Below, piece after piece: positions 12,684 to 19,681 of a stretch of 36,324 nucleotides of DNA. The DNA is from an uncultured Lachnospiraceae bacterium (lineage in GTDB: Bacteria; Bacillota; Clostridia; Lachnospirales; Lachnospiraceae), in assembly GCA_947564735.1 (NCBI GenBank), contig CANOEC010000039.1, positions 1 through 36,324 of the forward strand, read 5' to 3'. The notes beneath the pieces were generated by a model. That model was not told where the DNA came from. It worked only from the letters and a program-made list of their open reading frames with translations, and made no database searches. Every line of letters begins with the position of its first letter. Position 1 is the first letter of the stretch. Both the position numbers and the translations under genes were made by a program.

Positions 12684-13439
12684 TTATTCCGCGCCGGTCA
12701 CGATTCTGGCAATCTGTTCATCACTGGCATCCGCCGGAATCGAAAAAGTTCCGGTCCGCAGGCGTTTGTCATAGCCGTTCTCGCACAAATACGTATCGAA
12801 GGTTTCTGCGGAAATCACGACACCTACATCAGCCAGTTTCCTAGCCACCGTATAAGAGCCGTCGCCGCTGTTGATTGTAATTGTCTTGACTGCGGCGGAA
12901 GTAATGATTTCATTCACATTCTGCTGCGGCTGCTCGTCCTGTTTGGGCTGTCCGCTCTCACGCCCCGACTGTGCCGCATCCGGTCTTACATTGTTCGCAA
13001 CAGTTGCTATTTCATCCTGCTCCTCGTCCTCTAAGCTGTCTGTCGCATCCTTCTTTGCATCTGTTGTCCCTGCTGCCCCGTCTGCCGTATCATTTTCATT
13101 TCCGTCAGTTTCTTCTGTTCCCGTCTCCGGTGCAGGCTGCGGCACACTGCCCGTATCGTCGCTAACCGGTATGTCCAGAGTATTTTCCTCCTCCGCCTGT
13201 TCCTGCTCTATATCTTTTTTGTCCTCAGTATTTTTCACACCATCATCCGCACTATCCCCGGCGTCCCCATCATCCATATCCGCCAGAACCGTGTTCTCTA
13301 CCATCCCCAGTTCTTTTGCTCTGGCTATAATCTCTTCATCCGTCATGGGTCTCTTCCTGCCTGACAGCGCAACACCCATAATAACTGCCGTCATCGCTAT
13401 TCCAAGACCAAGCCCACGTAAATAATATTTCCATTCCAT
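12684..13439 (-). CDS. Membrane-anchored protein with C-terminal YceG/MltG LysM-like domain
   Basis: The 251-residue protein has one N-terminal membrane segment (about residues 8-26, LGLGIAMTAVIMGVAL). A short helical motif, RPMTDEEIIARAKELGMVEN, follows. Then comes a long acidic linker rich in D, E, T and A (about 50-175). The compact C-terminal domain (about 185-251) includes DGSYTVARKLADVGVVISAE, TFDTYLCENGYDKRL and TGTFSIPADASDEQIARI. That last domain resembles the LysM-like part of MltG/YceG endolytic transglycosylases. The catalytic domain is absent, so it is probably a wall-binding or regulatory protein rather than an enzyme. It is the last gene of the motility operon. It may help flagella cross or respond to the wall, which is inference from position. 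Confidence 0.7.
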   Translation of the reverse strand: MEWKYYLRGLGLGIAMTAVIMGVALSGRKRPMTDEEIIARAKELGMVENTVLADMDDGDAGDSADDGVKNTEDKKDIEQEQAEEENTLDIPVSDDTGSVPQPAPETGTEETDGNENDTADGAAGTTDAKKDATDSLEDEEQDEIATVANNVRPDAAQSGRESGQPKQDEQPQQNVNEIITSAAVKTITINSGDGSYTVARKLADVGVVISAETFDTYLCENGYDKRLRTGTFSIPADASDEQIARIVTGAE

Positions 13440-13472
13440 GCATTATCACCTTTTATACAGCCGTTTTGTTCG

Positions 13473-14732
13473 TCAGAATCCCTCAAACAAATCAATCACC
13501 AGCTTTACCTCTCCAAGTCCCAGACCAAGTTCTTTGGCGATTGCCATATTGGATTTTCCCGCCTTATGCAATTCTAGGATTCTCTCATTACTATTACGCT
13601 CGTTATCTTTTCCTTGGGCGAAACGAATATCCACGGCAGAAACGCTATCCTGCGTCCGCTCCCGCCTAAAACTCCTTCTCGCTCTCGTCTTTCTTCCGAC
13701 CTCTTCCGGCATTTCCGATTTCGGCGCAAAAATACCCATGCTCGCAAATGCTTCGCTGGTCGTCATCTCTTCCATATCCTCTGCCACATAATCGCCATCC
13801 GGCTGATGAATAATTTCCACCCGTTTAGGCGAAATCGGCTTAAACTCCGCCGGTTCCTCAGGCTGCTCATCAATTACCCTGCCGGTAAATGCAGTCCTCA
13901 CAGCCGGTTCTTCGACAAAATTCTCCTCGTTTGCAACCGTCTCGCCGGTTATATCTGCATCATATACCGTGTCCGCACGTCCTGCTTCTTTAGCCGGATT
14001 CGTCTCATACAAATCTTCCTGTACAGTCTCAGCATCCCATACATCCTTCTCTGACGCCGCCTGTACAAATACATCCGACTGCGGCACATCCCGCGTTTCC
14101 TCAACAATTTCTGCCCGATATGGTCTTGCACTTTGAAGCGACATAATATCATCCTTTGCCTTCTCCACCGCACGGATAACGGTATGCATCGCTTTATCTG
14201 CCGCCTTCTGCACCTGTATTGCAGCATTCTGCGCACCTCTGGCAGTCTCTTCCGCATCATCAATTGCCTGCATCACAGCCTCCAGCTTGTCCGCCGCTTC
14301 GCCTGCCATGATCTCCGCATCCTTTACGGTCTGTTTGATATCATCCGCTGCCATCGTCGCTTCATTCATTGCCGACATCAGATTATCATGTTTATCATTT
14401 AACATGTCGTACAAAAAAACGACTTCCTTGTGATTCTTGTTTATCTCTTCTAACACGGTATCAGAATATTCATTGATTGCCATGATTTTCTCATTGGTCA
14501 CACGCTCCATCGCACGCTCAGCCTTCTCGATGGAGTAATTAACGGTCTCATCCACGATATCCGAGATGCGTTCCTTCACATGCTCCACTTCTCCGGCAAC
14601 CATTTTTCTGACTTCATCCTCACTGATAAGCTGCACTTCTTCATCTAAGTCTTTCTTTCTGGCAGGCATCAAATAGCCTAACAAAAATACCGCCACCCCG
14701 ATTACAATCAGAATTATCTCTGTTGCACTCAT
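13473..14732 (-). CDS. Membrane-anchored coiled-coil protein at the SwrB position (DUF6115-like)
   Basis: A 419-residue protein with an N-terminal membrane helix (about 5-22, IILIVIGVAVFLLGYLM). A long coiled coil follows (about 30-200, for example SIEKAERAMERVTNEKIMAI). Next is an acidic disordered stretch with many E, V and P. The C-terminal helix-turn-helix-like segment (about 380-417) contains NERILELHKAGKSNMAIAKE and LGLGEVKLVIDLF. In Bacillus subtilis the short single-pass coiled-coil protein SwrB lies between sigD and rpsB and promotes activation of the flagellar export gate. Gene position, topology and C-terminal motif here are the same kind, but this protein is more than twice as long. 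I call it a SwrB analogue by inference. Its length makes exact orthology uncertain. Confidence 0.65.
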   Translation of the reverse strand: MSATEIILIVIGVAVFLLGYLMPARKKDLDEEVQLISEDEVRKMVAGEVEHVKERISDIVDETVNYSIEKAERAMERVTNEKIMAINEYSDTVLEEINKNHKEVVFLYDMLNDKHDNLMSAMNEATMAADDIKQTVKDAEIMAGEAADKLEAVMQAIDDAEETARGAQNAAIQVQKAADKAMHTVIRAVEKAKDDIMSLQSARPYRAEIVEETRDVPQSDVFVQAASEKDVWDAETVQEDLYETNPAKEAGRADTVYDADITGETVANEENFVEEPAVRTAFTGRVIDEQPEEPAEFKPISPKRVEIIHQPDGDYVAEDMEEMTTSEAFASMGIFAPKSEMPEEVGRKTRARRSFRRERTQDSVSAVDIRFAQGKDNERNSNERILELHKAGKSNMAIAKELGLGLGEVKLVIDLFEGF

Positions 14733-14766
14733 CCTTTATCCATTCCCTTCTATGCTCTATGGCGCC

Positions 14767-15087
14767 TCAAACAGAAAAATCAATTCTTTCCGCTTTCTTC
14801 ATGAGTACCTTGCCATCAGGATTCTCACCCTTTTTTCTCTTTCTTGCCTGCCCGCCGTCACCGTGATATTCATTGCTCCCTTTATCTTTGGCATCAAATT
14901 TACGCTCATGATATTCTGGCTGTTCGCCTTTGTTCACCCTGTTGACCTGACGCTCTACCTGCTTGGTCATCTGCTGGCCGTAATTCGCCTGCTCCACCAT
15001 GCCTTTCGCATCTTCATTATGCTTAATCGTCGTAAAATCCTGAGCTCTCGTAATCTGTCCCTGAAGCTCCACAAACCCTATCGCCAT
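14767..15087 (-). CDS. Small basic protein of the flagellar operon, unknown
   Basis: A 106-residue hydrophilic protein starting MAIGFVELQGQITRAQDFTT behind GGGAGG. A charged helical middle (VEQANYGQQMTKQVERQVNR) is followed by a very basic, glycine-containing tail (GGQARKRKKGENPDG). It has no membrane segment. Similar short proteins appear at this site in clostridial flagellar operons, but I know of no function. It sits 91 bases after the FapA/DUF342 gene, one of the largest gaps in the operon, and is followed closely by the SwrB-position gene. Confidence 0.65.
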   Translation of the reverse strand: MAIGFVELQGQITRAQDFTTIKHNEDAKGMVEQANYGQQMTKQVERQVNRVNKGEQPEYHERKFDAKDKGSNEYHGDGGQARKRKKGENPDGKVLMKKAERIDFSV

Positions 15088-15142
15088 CTCAAATCCGCCT
15101 CCCTATACGACCGATGGTCTCACTTATGACTTTTGTTGTTTC

Positions 15143-15165
15143 TTACTATTTTATACAAATAGTAA
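15143..15165. other. AT-rich perfect hairpin in intergenic gap
   Basis: TTACTATTT (15143-15151) and AAATAGTAA (15157-15165) form a perfect 9-bp stem with a 5-base loop in the gap after the FapA gene. No T-run follows on the minus strand. It may be an RNA processing site or a weak pause rather than a full terminator. Confidence 0.4.
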
Positions 15166-15178
15166 CCGTTTTATCACT

Positions 15179-16768
15179 CTAAAAGGGCGCCATCTTTACA
15201 TCTCCGCGCTCTCTCACAAACCGGCAGTAATGCGCATTCTTCTGGACAACCATGGAAACATCCCCGATACATATTCTCGTTCCGGGATAAACCATTCCTT
15301 TTACCTTAATCTGCGCCTGCTGCACCTCTCCTGTCTGCTCCGTCAGTTCCCTAAGCTCCGCCTCGTATGCCTCGACAGCCTCGCTCTTTTGCTGATTAAC
15401 AACCATCAAAGACTGAATATGTTTCAGCTGATCCTGACTCATTTTGATACCCTGACTGATTTTTTGCTTCGTCGCAACCAATACGGGCTGAATTGTCTGC
15501 AGAGTCTTCGTATCCTCTTCTATTAATTTCTGTAACTGGGCAATGCGCCTTTTCACCCTTGGATCCGCTCCCACCTCCACGATGGTATCCGCTCCCATTT
15601 CAGAACCGAGTGTCTTGACATTGATGCAGTTCGCCGCACAGACTCTGCCTCCGGTGATAAATCCCCGCCGTCCGTCCACGTTAATTTCCGTCCCCGCCGT
15701 AATCCTGCTGTGCAGTATGGACTCAGAAGCAACATAGCCTTCCGCCTGCGCCTCCGCATTTTCAAGAAATTTAGCGATAATATTTCCCTTCGCCTGCAAA
15801 GTTCCTTTTCCTCTGCCATTCATGCCTCTGGCAATGACAATATTACCGTCCGCACACAGTGTCGCGCCTTCCACAACGCCCTTCACCACGATATCACCCT
15901 GTGCCTTCACTACAAAATTCGTGGATACATTTCCGTTAATCTGTACGCTTCCTTCGTATTCGATGTTGCCCGTGGAATTATCTACATTCTCCACAATGAG
16001 CATATCTGATACAAAAACATCCTCGTCCACCAGTTCCACATGCCCGTCTACCAGCGATGTGAGCATCATACCGTCTTCCGACAGTTCTATATTATTGCCA
16101 AATTTTAATTTGGCAGTCTTTACATCCGCCGGCTTTATGCGTTCGCCAAAGACGTCCTCGCCCGCTTTGCCTTCCACTTCCTTATGCAAAACAGCAAGCA
16201 CATCACCTTTCTTGCAATGATTCAGAATATTCAAATTGAAGAAATCCACACTACCGTCTTCGTTTAATGTGGGTTTAGCTTTCTTATCTGTATTAAATTT
16301 ATATTCGATAAAGGCATCTTTTCCACGCGTAGGCGCTACACCTTCCGCAATTAGTATCTCCTCACAATATTCCCTATTCTGTAAAAAGCCCGCAATAGCC
16401 TCCTTCTTAATACCGAACTTCACTTCTTTCGCCGCCAAATCCCGTAAAAGCTCGCCGGCTTTCATCTCTTCGCCGCCTTCCGATGCAGCGTAAAACTTTA
16501 CATACACCTGCATTTTGTCCGGTGTGATTCTCAGTTTGTAACATTCACGTTCCGGCATTCTCTTCCCTGTGCCTAATGGAAACACAACTTCTTTGTCCTT
16601 TACGGCATTCACCGCACTCTTCAGGGTTGGCAGATCGCAAGTATAATCCTTCATCGCCATATACTCGATGATATCGTTTATATCAATCGGTTTTCCGCTT
16701 CCCTTCGGTGGAATCAATTTGAGGCTGGTCTTATCTGCCTCATGTGTGAGTCTAAAATATCCATTCAT
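15179..16768 (-). CDS. FapA-family protein (DUF342)
   Basis: This 529-residue cytosolic protein matches the DUF342/FapA family (flagellar assembly protein A). An N-terminal domain of about 170 residues is followed by a central beta-helix (about 180-370). The helix is marked by repeated short strands with glycine turns, such as GSVQINGNVSTNFVVKAQGD, IVVKGVVEGATLCADGNIVI and TAGTEINVDGRRGFITGG. A C-terminal coiled coil (about 395-490) follows, with IAQLQKLIEEDTKTLQTIQP. Family members are common next to chemotaxis or flagellar genes; direct biochemical data are limited. It follows sigD by 11 bases and is clearly in the operon. It is not a secreted bactofilin, since there is no signal peptide. 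Confidence 0.85.
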   Translation of the reverse strand: MNGYFRLTHEADKTSLKLIPPKGSGKPIDINDIIEYMAMKDYTCDLPTLKSAVNAVKDKEVVFPLGTGKRMPERECYKLRITPDKMQVYVKFYAASEGGEEMKAGELLRDLAAKEVKFGIKKEAIAGFLQNREYCEEILIAEGVAPTRGKDAFIEYKFNTDKKAKPTLNEDGSVDFFNLNILNHCKKGDVLAVLHKEVEGKAGEDVFGERIKPADVKTAKLKFGNNIELSEDGMMLTSLVDGHVELVDEDVFVSDMLIVENVDNSTGNIEYEGSVQINGNVSTNFVVKAQGDIVVKGVVEGATLCADGNIVIARGMNGRGKGTLQAKGNIIAKFLENAEAQAEGYVASESILHSRITAGTEINVDGRRGFITGGRVCAANCINVKTLGSEMGADTIVEVGADPRVKRRIAQLQKLIEEDTKTLQTIQPVLVATKQKISQGIKMSQDQLKHIQSLMVVNQQKSEAVEAYEAELRELTEQTGEVQQAQIKVKGMVYPGTRICIGDVSMVVQKNAHYCRFVRERGDVKMAPF

Positions 16769-16779
16769 ATATTCACCCG

Positions 16780-17562
16780 CTATTTTCCGCCTGCTTCTGT
16801 CAGAATACCGATATAATTACCTAATTTTACCTTCATCTTCTGAAGCGCTCTTGTATGCAGCTGTGATATTCTGGATTCCGATACTTCCAGAATACTGCTG
16901 ATTTCCTTTAATGTAAGTTCTTCGTAATAATAAAGAAGAATGACTTTACGTTCCTTCTCTGTCAGAAGCTCCAGCGCCTCCGCCAGTATCTTCTTTAATT
17001 CGTCCCGCTCTAAAACCTCTTCCGGACTATCAAACTGCGTGCTCCTCGTATGACTCGCTTCATTGGAGACCTCACTGCCCTGCTCCAAAAATTCATTCAA
17101 TGACACGACATTCGTGATTTTCATCTGGGACTGCCAGTCGAGATATTCCTCTCCTGTGATTCCGAGTCCCTCTGCAATCTCCTCGTCCGTAGCAGCCCTG
17201 CCGCAGCGAACCTCCACTTCTTTGATGACTGCATCTATTTTCTTCTGTTTCTGTCTGATTGTCCGCGGAATCCAATCCATTTTGCGAATCTGGTCCAGAA
17301 TTGAACCTCTGATGCGCAGGCTGGCATATGTCTCAAATTTAACATCTTTGAGAAAATCAAATTTATCAATCGCGTCTATCAGACCAAAAATGCCGTAACT
17401 GACTAAGTCCTCATACTCCACATTATAGCCAAGATACATACTCAGCCGACCTGCCACTACCTTCACGAGCGGAGCATACTCTAATATGATCTTTTCTCTG
17501 ATTTCGGGAGACTTATCTTTGGAATAGTCCTCCCATAATTTTTTTCTGCCTGCCTCGTCCAT
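16780..17562 (-). CDS. sigD: Flagellar sigma factor SigD/FliA (sigma-28)
   Basis: The 260-residue protein is a sigma-70 group 3 factor for late flagellar genes such as flagellin and chemoreceptors. Region 2 (about 24-95) contains EYAPLVKVVAGRLSMYLGYN, VEYEDLVSYGIFGLIDAIDK and FETYASLRIRGSILDQIRKM. Region 3 (about 100-150) contains RAATDEEIAEGLGI. Region 4 (about 195-250) contains LLTEKERKVILLYYYEELTL and the helix-turn-helix EISSILEVSESRISQLHTRA. The SYGIFGL and WIPRTIRQK stretches are typical of FliA/SigD/WhiG. No anti-sigma factor FlgM is in the window. Its place near the operon's end, as in Bacillus, means its level depends on complete transcription of the operon. Confidence 0.96.
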   Translation of the reverse strand: MDEAGRKKLWEDYSKDKSPEIREKIILEYAPLVKVVAGRLSMYLGYNVEYEDLVSYGIFGLIDAIDKFDFLKDVKFETYASLRIRGSILDQIRKMDWIPRTIRQKQKKIDAVIKEVEVRCGRAATDEEIAEGLGITGEEYLDWQSQMKITNVVSLNEFLEQGSEVSNEASHTRSTQFDSPEEVLERDELKKILAEALELLTEKERKVILLYYYEELTLKEISSILEVSESRISQLHTRALQKMKVKLGNYIGILTEAGGK

Positions 17563-17570
17563 ATGCGTTC

Positions 17571-18014
17571 TTATTCATCCTTTACAATCGCTTCCGAATT
17601 TCTTCTGGTCGGTTTATCTTCTTCTGCGAGTTCCTTCTCGATGACTTCGCCCTCTTCCATGTCGGCCTCTTCTATCTGTTTCTCGAATCTGTCCAGCATC
17701 CCCTTAATAACGCAACCGGCTATATAGAAACCAAGCAGAACACACAATAAAATGATCAACATCGTCTTGGTGTCATAATGCAGTATGCGCATGGTAATGC
17801 TGGTGATTGCTCCCGCGAGCAGCATGATGAACGGTGGGATTAATTTGCGCTTTTTCGCTCTGAACTCCCGCTCCCTTGCCTCCCGTTCCTCTCTTGCTTT
17901 TCTCTCGCTCGGTGTCTCTACCTCAGGCTGATTTTCATTATCAATCGCATTCTCTTCATTTGTGCCATTTATTCCGGCGCCCTTTTCATTGATATTCCCA
18001 GCTTCGTTATCCAA
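17571..18014 (-). CDS. Small two-helix membrane protein, unknown
   Basis: The 147-residue protein starts at TTG 18014 behind GGAAGGAAT. Its hydrophilic N-terminus (about 1-50) ends in a charged helix (ERKAREEREAREREFRAKKR). Two adjacent membrane segments follow (about 58-75, IPPFIMLLAGAITSI; and 85-107, MLIILLCVLLGFYIAGCVIK). The tail is acidic (EEADMEEGEVIEKELAEEDK). I recognise no family. The topology, with both ends inside, suggests a membrane adaptor. It lies between cheD and sigD, so chemotaxis, export or SigD control are all open. The TTG start may keep its level low. Confidence 0.65.
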   Translation of the reverse strand: MDNEAGNINEKGAGINGTNEENAIDNENQPEVETPSERKAREEREAREREFRAKKRKLIPPFIMLLAGAITSITMRILHYDTKTMLIILLCVLLGFYIAGCVIKGMLDRFEKQIEEADMEEGEVIEKELAEEDKPTRRNSEAIVKDE

Positions 18015-18046
18015 TTTCTATTCCTTCCACCGTATCTGTCTTTCTG

Positions 18047-18532
18047 CTAAATTACGTTCTCCGGCTTTCCTACCGCCCGGATTACAAAATCCCCTGTCTC
18101 CGGATAAAAAATAACGGTTCTTCCATAATTCTTGCCTGTATCCTGCGCTATGATAGGTATTTTAAGTTCCGCAAGCTTCTTTTTGGTCGCCGCAACATTT
18201 CGTTCTCCCACACGAACCATATCATTCGTGCTCTGAAATGCAAACATCTGCGCACCACCCGCTATCTTAGCAACCAGACGTCCTCTGTTAGCTCCCTTAG
18301 CCACTACCTGCTTTACCAATTCCTCTATACCCGTATCCGCAAATTTGGGGATATTGGAATTAATGCGAATGGAAGTGCTGTCTGGAAGCATAATATGCGC
18401 CAATCCGCCAATCTTCGTCACCGGATCACGGACGGCAATTCCAACGCACGAACCCAGCCCCAATGTAGTAATGCTATCAGGACTGACGCATACGTTCAAA
18501 TCAGCCATTCCGACTTTTATCACTTTGCCCAT
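18047..18532 (-). CDS. cheD: Chemoreceptor glutamine deamidase CheD
   Basis: I start at MGKVIKVGMADLNVCVSPDS, downstream of AGGAGATG; an ATG ten codons earlier has no site. The 161-residue enzyme deamidates glutamines on chemoreceptors and also binds CheC to raise its CheY-P phosphatase activity. The catalytic cysteine is residue 29 in LGLGSCVGIAV and the histidine is residue 46 in GGLAHIMLP. The VAKIAGGAQMF segment is typical of the family. It follows cheC by 53 bases. This is a standard pairing of the Bacillus-type adaptation system. Confidence 0.95.
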   Translation of the reverse strand: MGKVIKVGMADLNVCVSPDSITTLGLGSCVGIAVRDPVTKIGGLAHIMLPDSTSIRINSNIPKFADTGIEELVKQVVAKGANRGRLVAKIAGGAQMFAFQSTNDMVRVGERNVAATKKKLAELKIPIIAQDTGKNYGRTVIFYPETGDFVIRAVGKPENVI

Positions 18533-18585
18533 AATATGACATCTCCTGTCTACATTTATCAATCTACACTTATCAAACTAATATC

Positions 18586-19200
18586 CTAACTTATTCCCAA
18601 AGCAGATAATATTTTACCGTATGAATCCAAATCCGGAACCAAGATAAAATATCCGTCCAACGTCATCTCGTCAAAAAACTGCGTCTGTATAAGCAGCATC
18701 TTGTCGCCGAGCTCTCCAAACTGGATTGCGGGAACACTTAAAATTGCTCCCGCCATATCTACTGTCAAATCAGGAACAGATGGGTAAATTACCAGATTCG
18801 TCAAACTTGACAGTGAATTTAAGTAAGCGCCGGTAATGATGTTTCCCACTTCCTTCAATGCCGAAAACTCCATTTCTGAGAACTCTTCCCCTGCAATCTC
18901 CATTCCCATCAGTTTATTCACAAGATGTCTTGCCGCCTGTTTCTCCAAAAGGAACATAATGCTTCCCGTAATATCCCCTTCGATTGCAAGATAAATACCA
19001 GCCATGATGGTCTCCTCACCGCCCATCATCTCGCCCATCTCTTTAAATTCGAGCAGCCTTACCTGTGGCACGGACATATCCACCTTGCATTGCATCATCT
19101 GCGCCAGTGCAGTCGTCGCATTACCGGCGCCGATATTGCCTAACTCTTTTAAAACATCAAAATATTCATTTGACATTTTCTCTAAGGTAATCTCACCCAC
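18586..19200 (-). CDS. cheC: CheY-P phosphatase CheC
   Basis: The 204-residue protein (GTG start at 19200 after AGGAGG) has both phosphatase motifs of the CheC/CheX/FliY family. D15-E19-N22 lie in DVLKELGNIGAGNA and S113-E117-N120 in SALKEVGNIITGAY. It removes phosphate from CheY and, through CheD, links CheY-P level to receptor deamidation. It lies between cheW and cheD with short gaps. With both active sites intact it should be catalytic, not only a CheD partner. Confidence 0.95.
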   Translation of the reverse strand: MGEITLEKMSNEYFDVLKELGNIGAGNATTALAQMMQCKVDMSVPQVRLLEFKEMGEMMGGEETIMAGIYLAIEGDITGSIMFLLEKQAARHLVNKLMGMEIAGEEFSEMEFSALKEVGNIITGAYLNSLSSLTNLVIYPSVPDLTVDMAGAILSVPAIQFGELGDKMLLIQTQFFDEMTLDGYFILVPDLDSYGKILSALGIS

Positions 19201-19211
19201 TATGAAACCTC

Positions 19212-19661
19212 CTAAATGTTCTCTACAACGGAATTCAAATCCAACAAAGAAATCAACCCGCCGTCACATTTACCGATGCCACATAGAAAACTTTTCATTT
19301 CTTCCTTTGCGTCGTACGCCATTTTTTCAATCTGGTCATTCTCTAAAGTAACGACTTCCTTGACTTCATCTACAATTACACCGATGGTACTATGCTGTTC
19401 CAGCTTCAGAATGATAATTCTGGTAGACTTTGTCTCCACGTCCGGTTCCAGCCCCATCTTAATGCGAATACTCATCACAGGAATTACCTCGCCGCGCAGA
19501 TTGATAACACCCTTTAAGTAGTTATCTACCTTCGGCACTCTGGTAATATGCTGCATTCTCACAATATTGTCTATATACTTGATATCTATACCGTATTGCT
19601 CATCACCAAGTTTGATCACAATGAACTGTGTTGTTTCTCCAACTACTTTTAATTCTTCCAT
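19212..19661 (-). CDS. cheW: Chemotaxis coupling protein CheW
   Basis: A 149-residue SH3-like protein that ties CheA to receptors at the cell pole. It shows FIVIKLGDEQYGIDIKYIDN, then the conserved VPKVDNYLKGVINLRGEVIP (about residues 40-60) and IGVIVDEVKEVVTL. The length is normal. AGGGAGGAA precedes the start, and the gene follows cheA by 20 bases. It carries no fused receiver domain, so it is CheW and not CheV. Confidence 0.96.
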   Translation of the reverse strand: MEELKVVGETTQFIVIKLGDEQYGIDIKYIDNIVRMQHITRVPKVDNYLKGVINLRGEVIPVMSIRIKMGLEPDVETKSTRIIILKLEQHSTIGVIVDEVKEVVTLENDQIEKMAYDAKEEMKSFLCGIGKCDGGLISLLDLNSVVENI

Positions 19662-19681
19662 GTCACTGTTCCTCCCTCTGC

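Noticed and set aside
15088-15178. Possible sigma-28 promoter ahead of the last motility genes
   Set aside because: Segments such as TAAA and a GTCGTATAG stretch are present but do not fit the sigma-28 -10 box or the spacing well enough.
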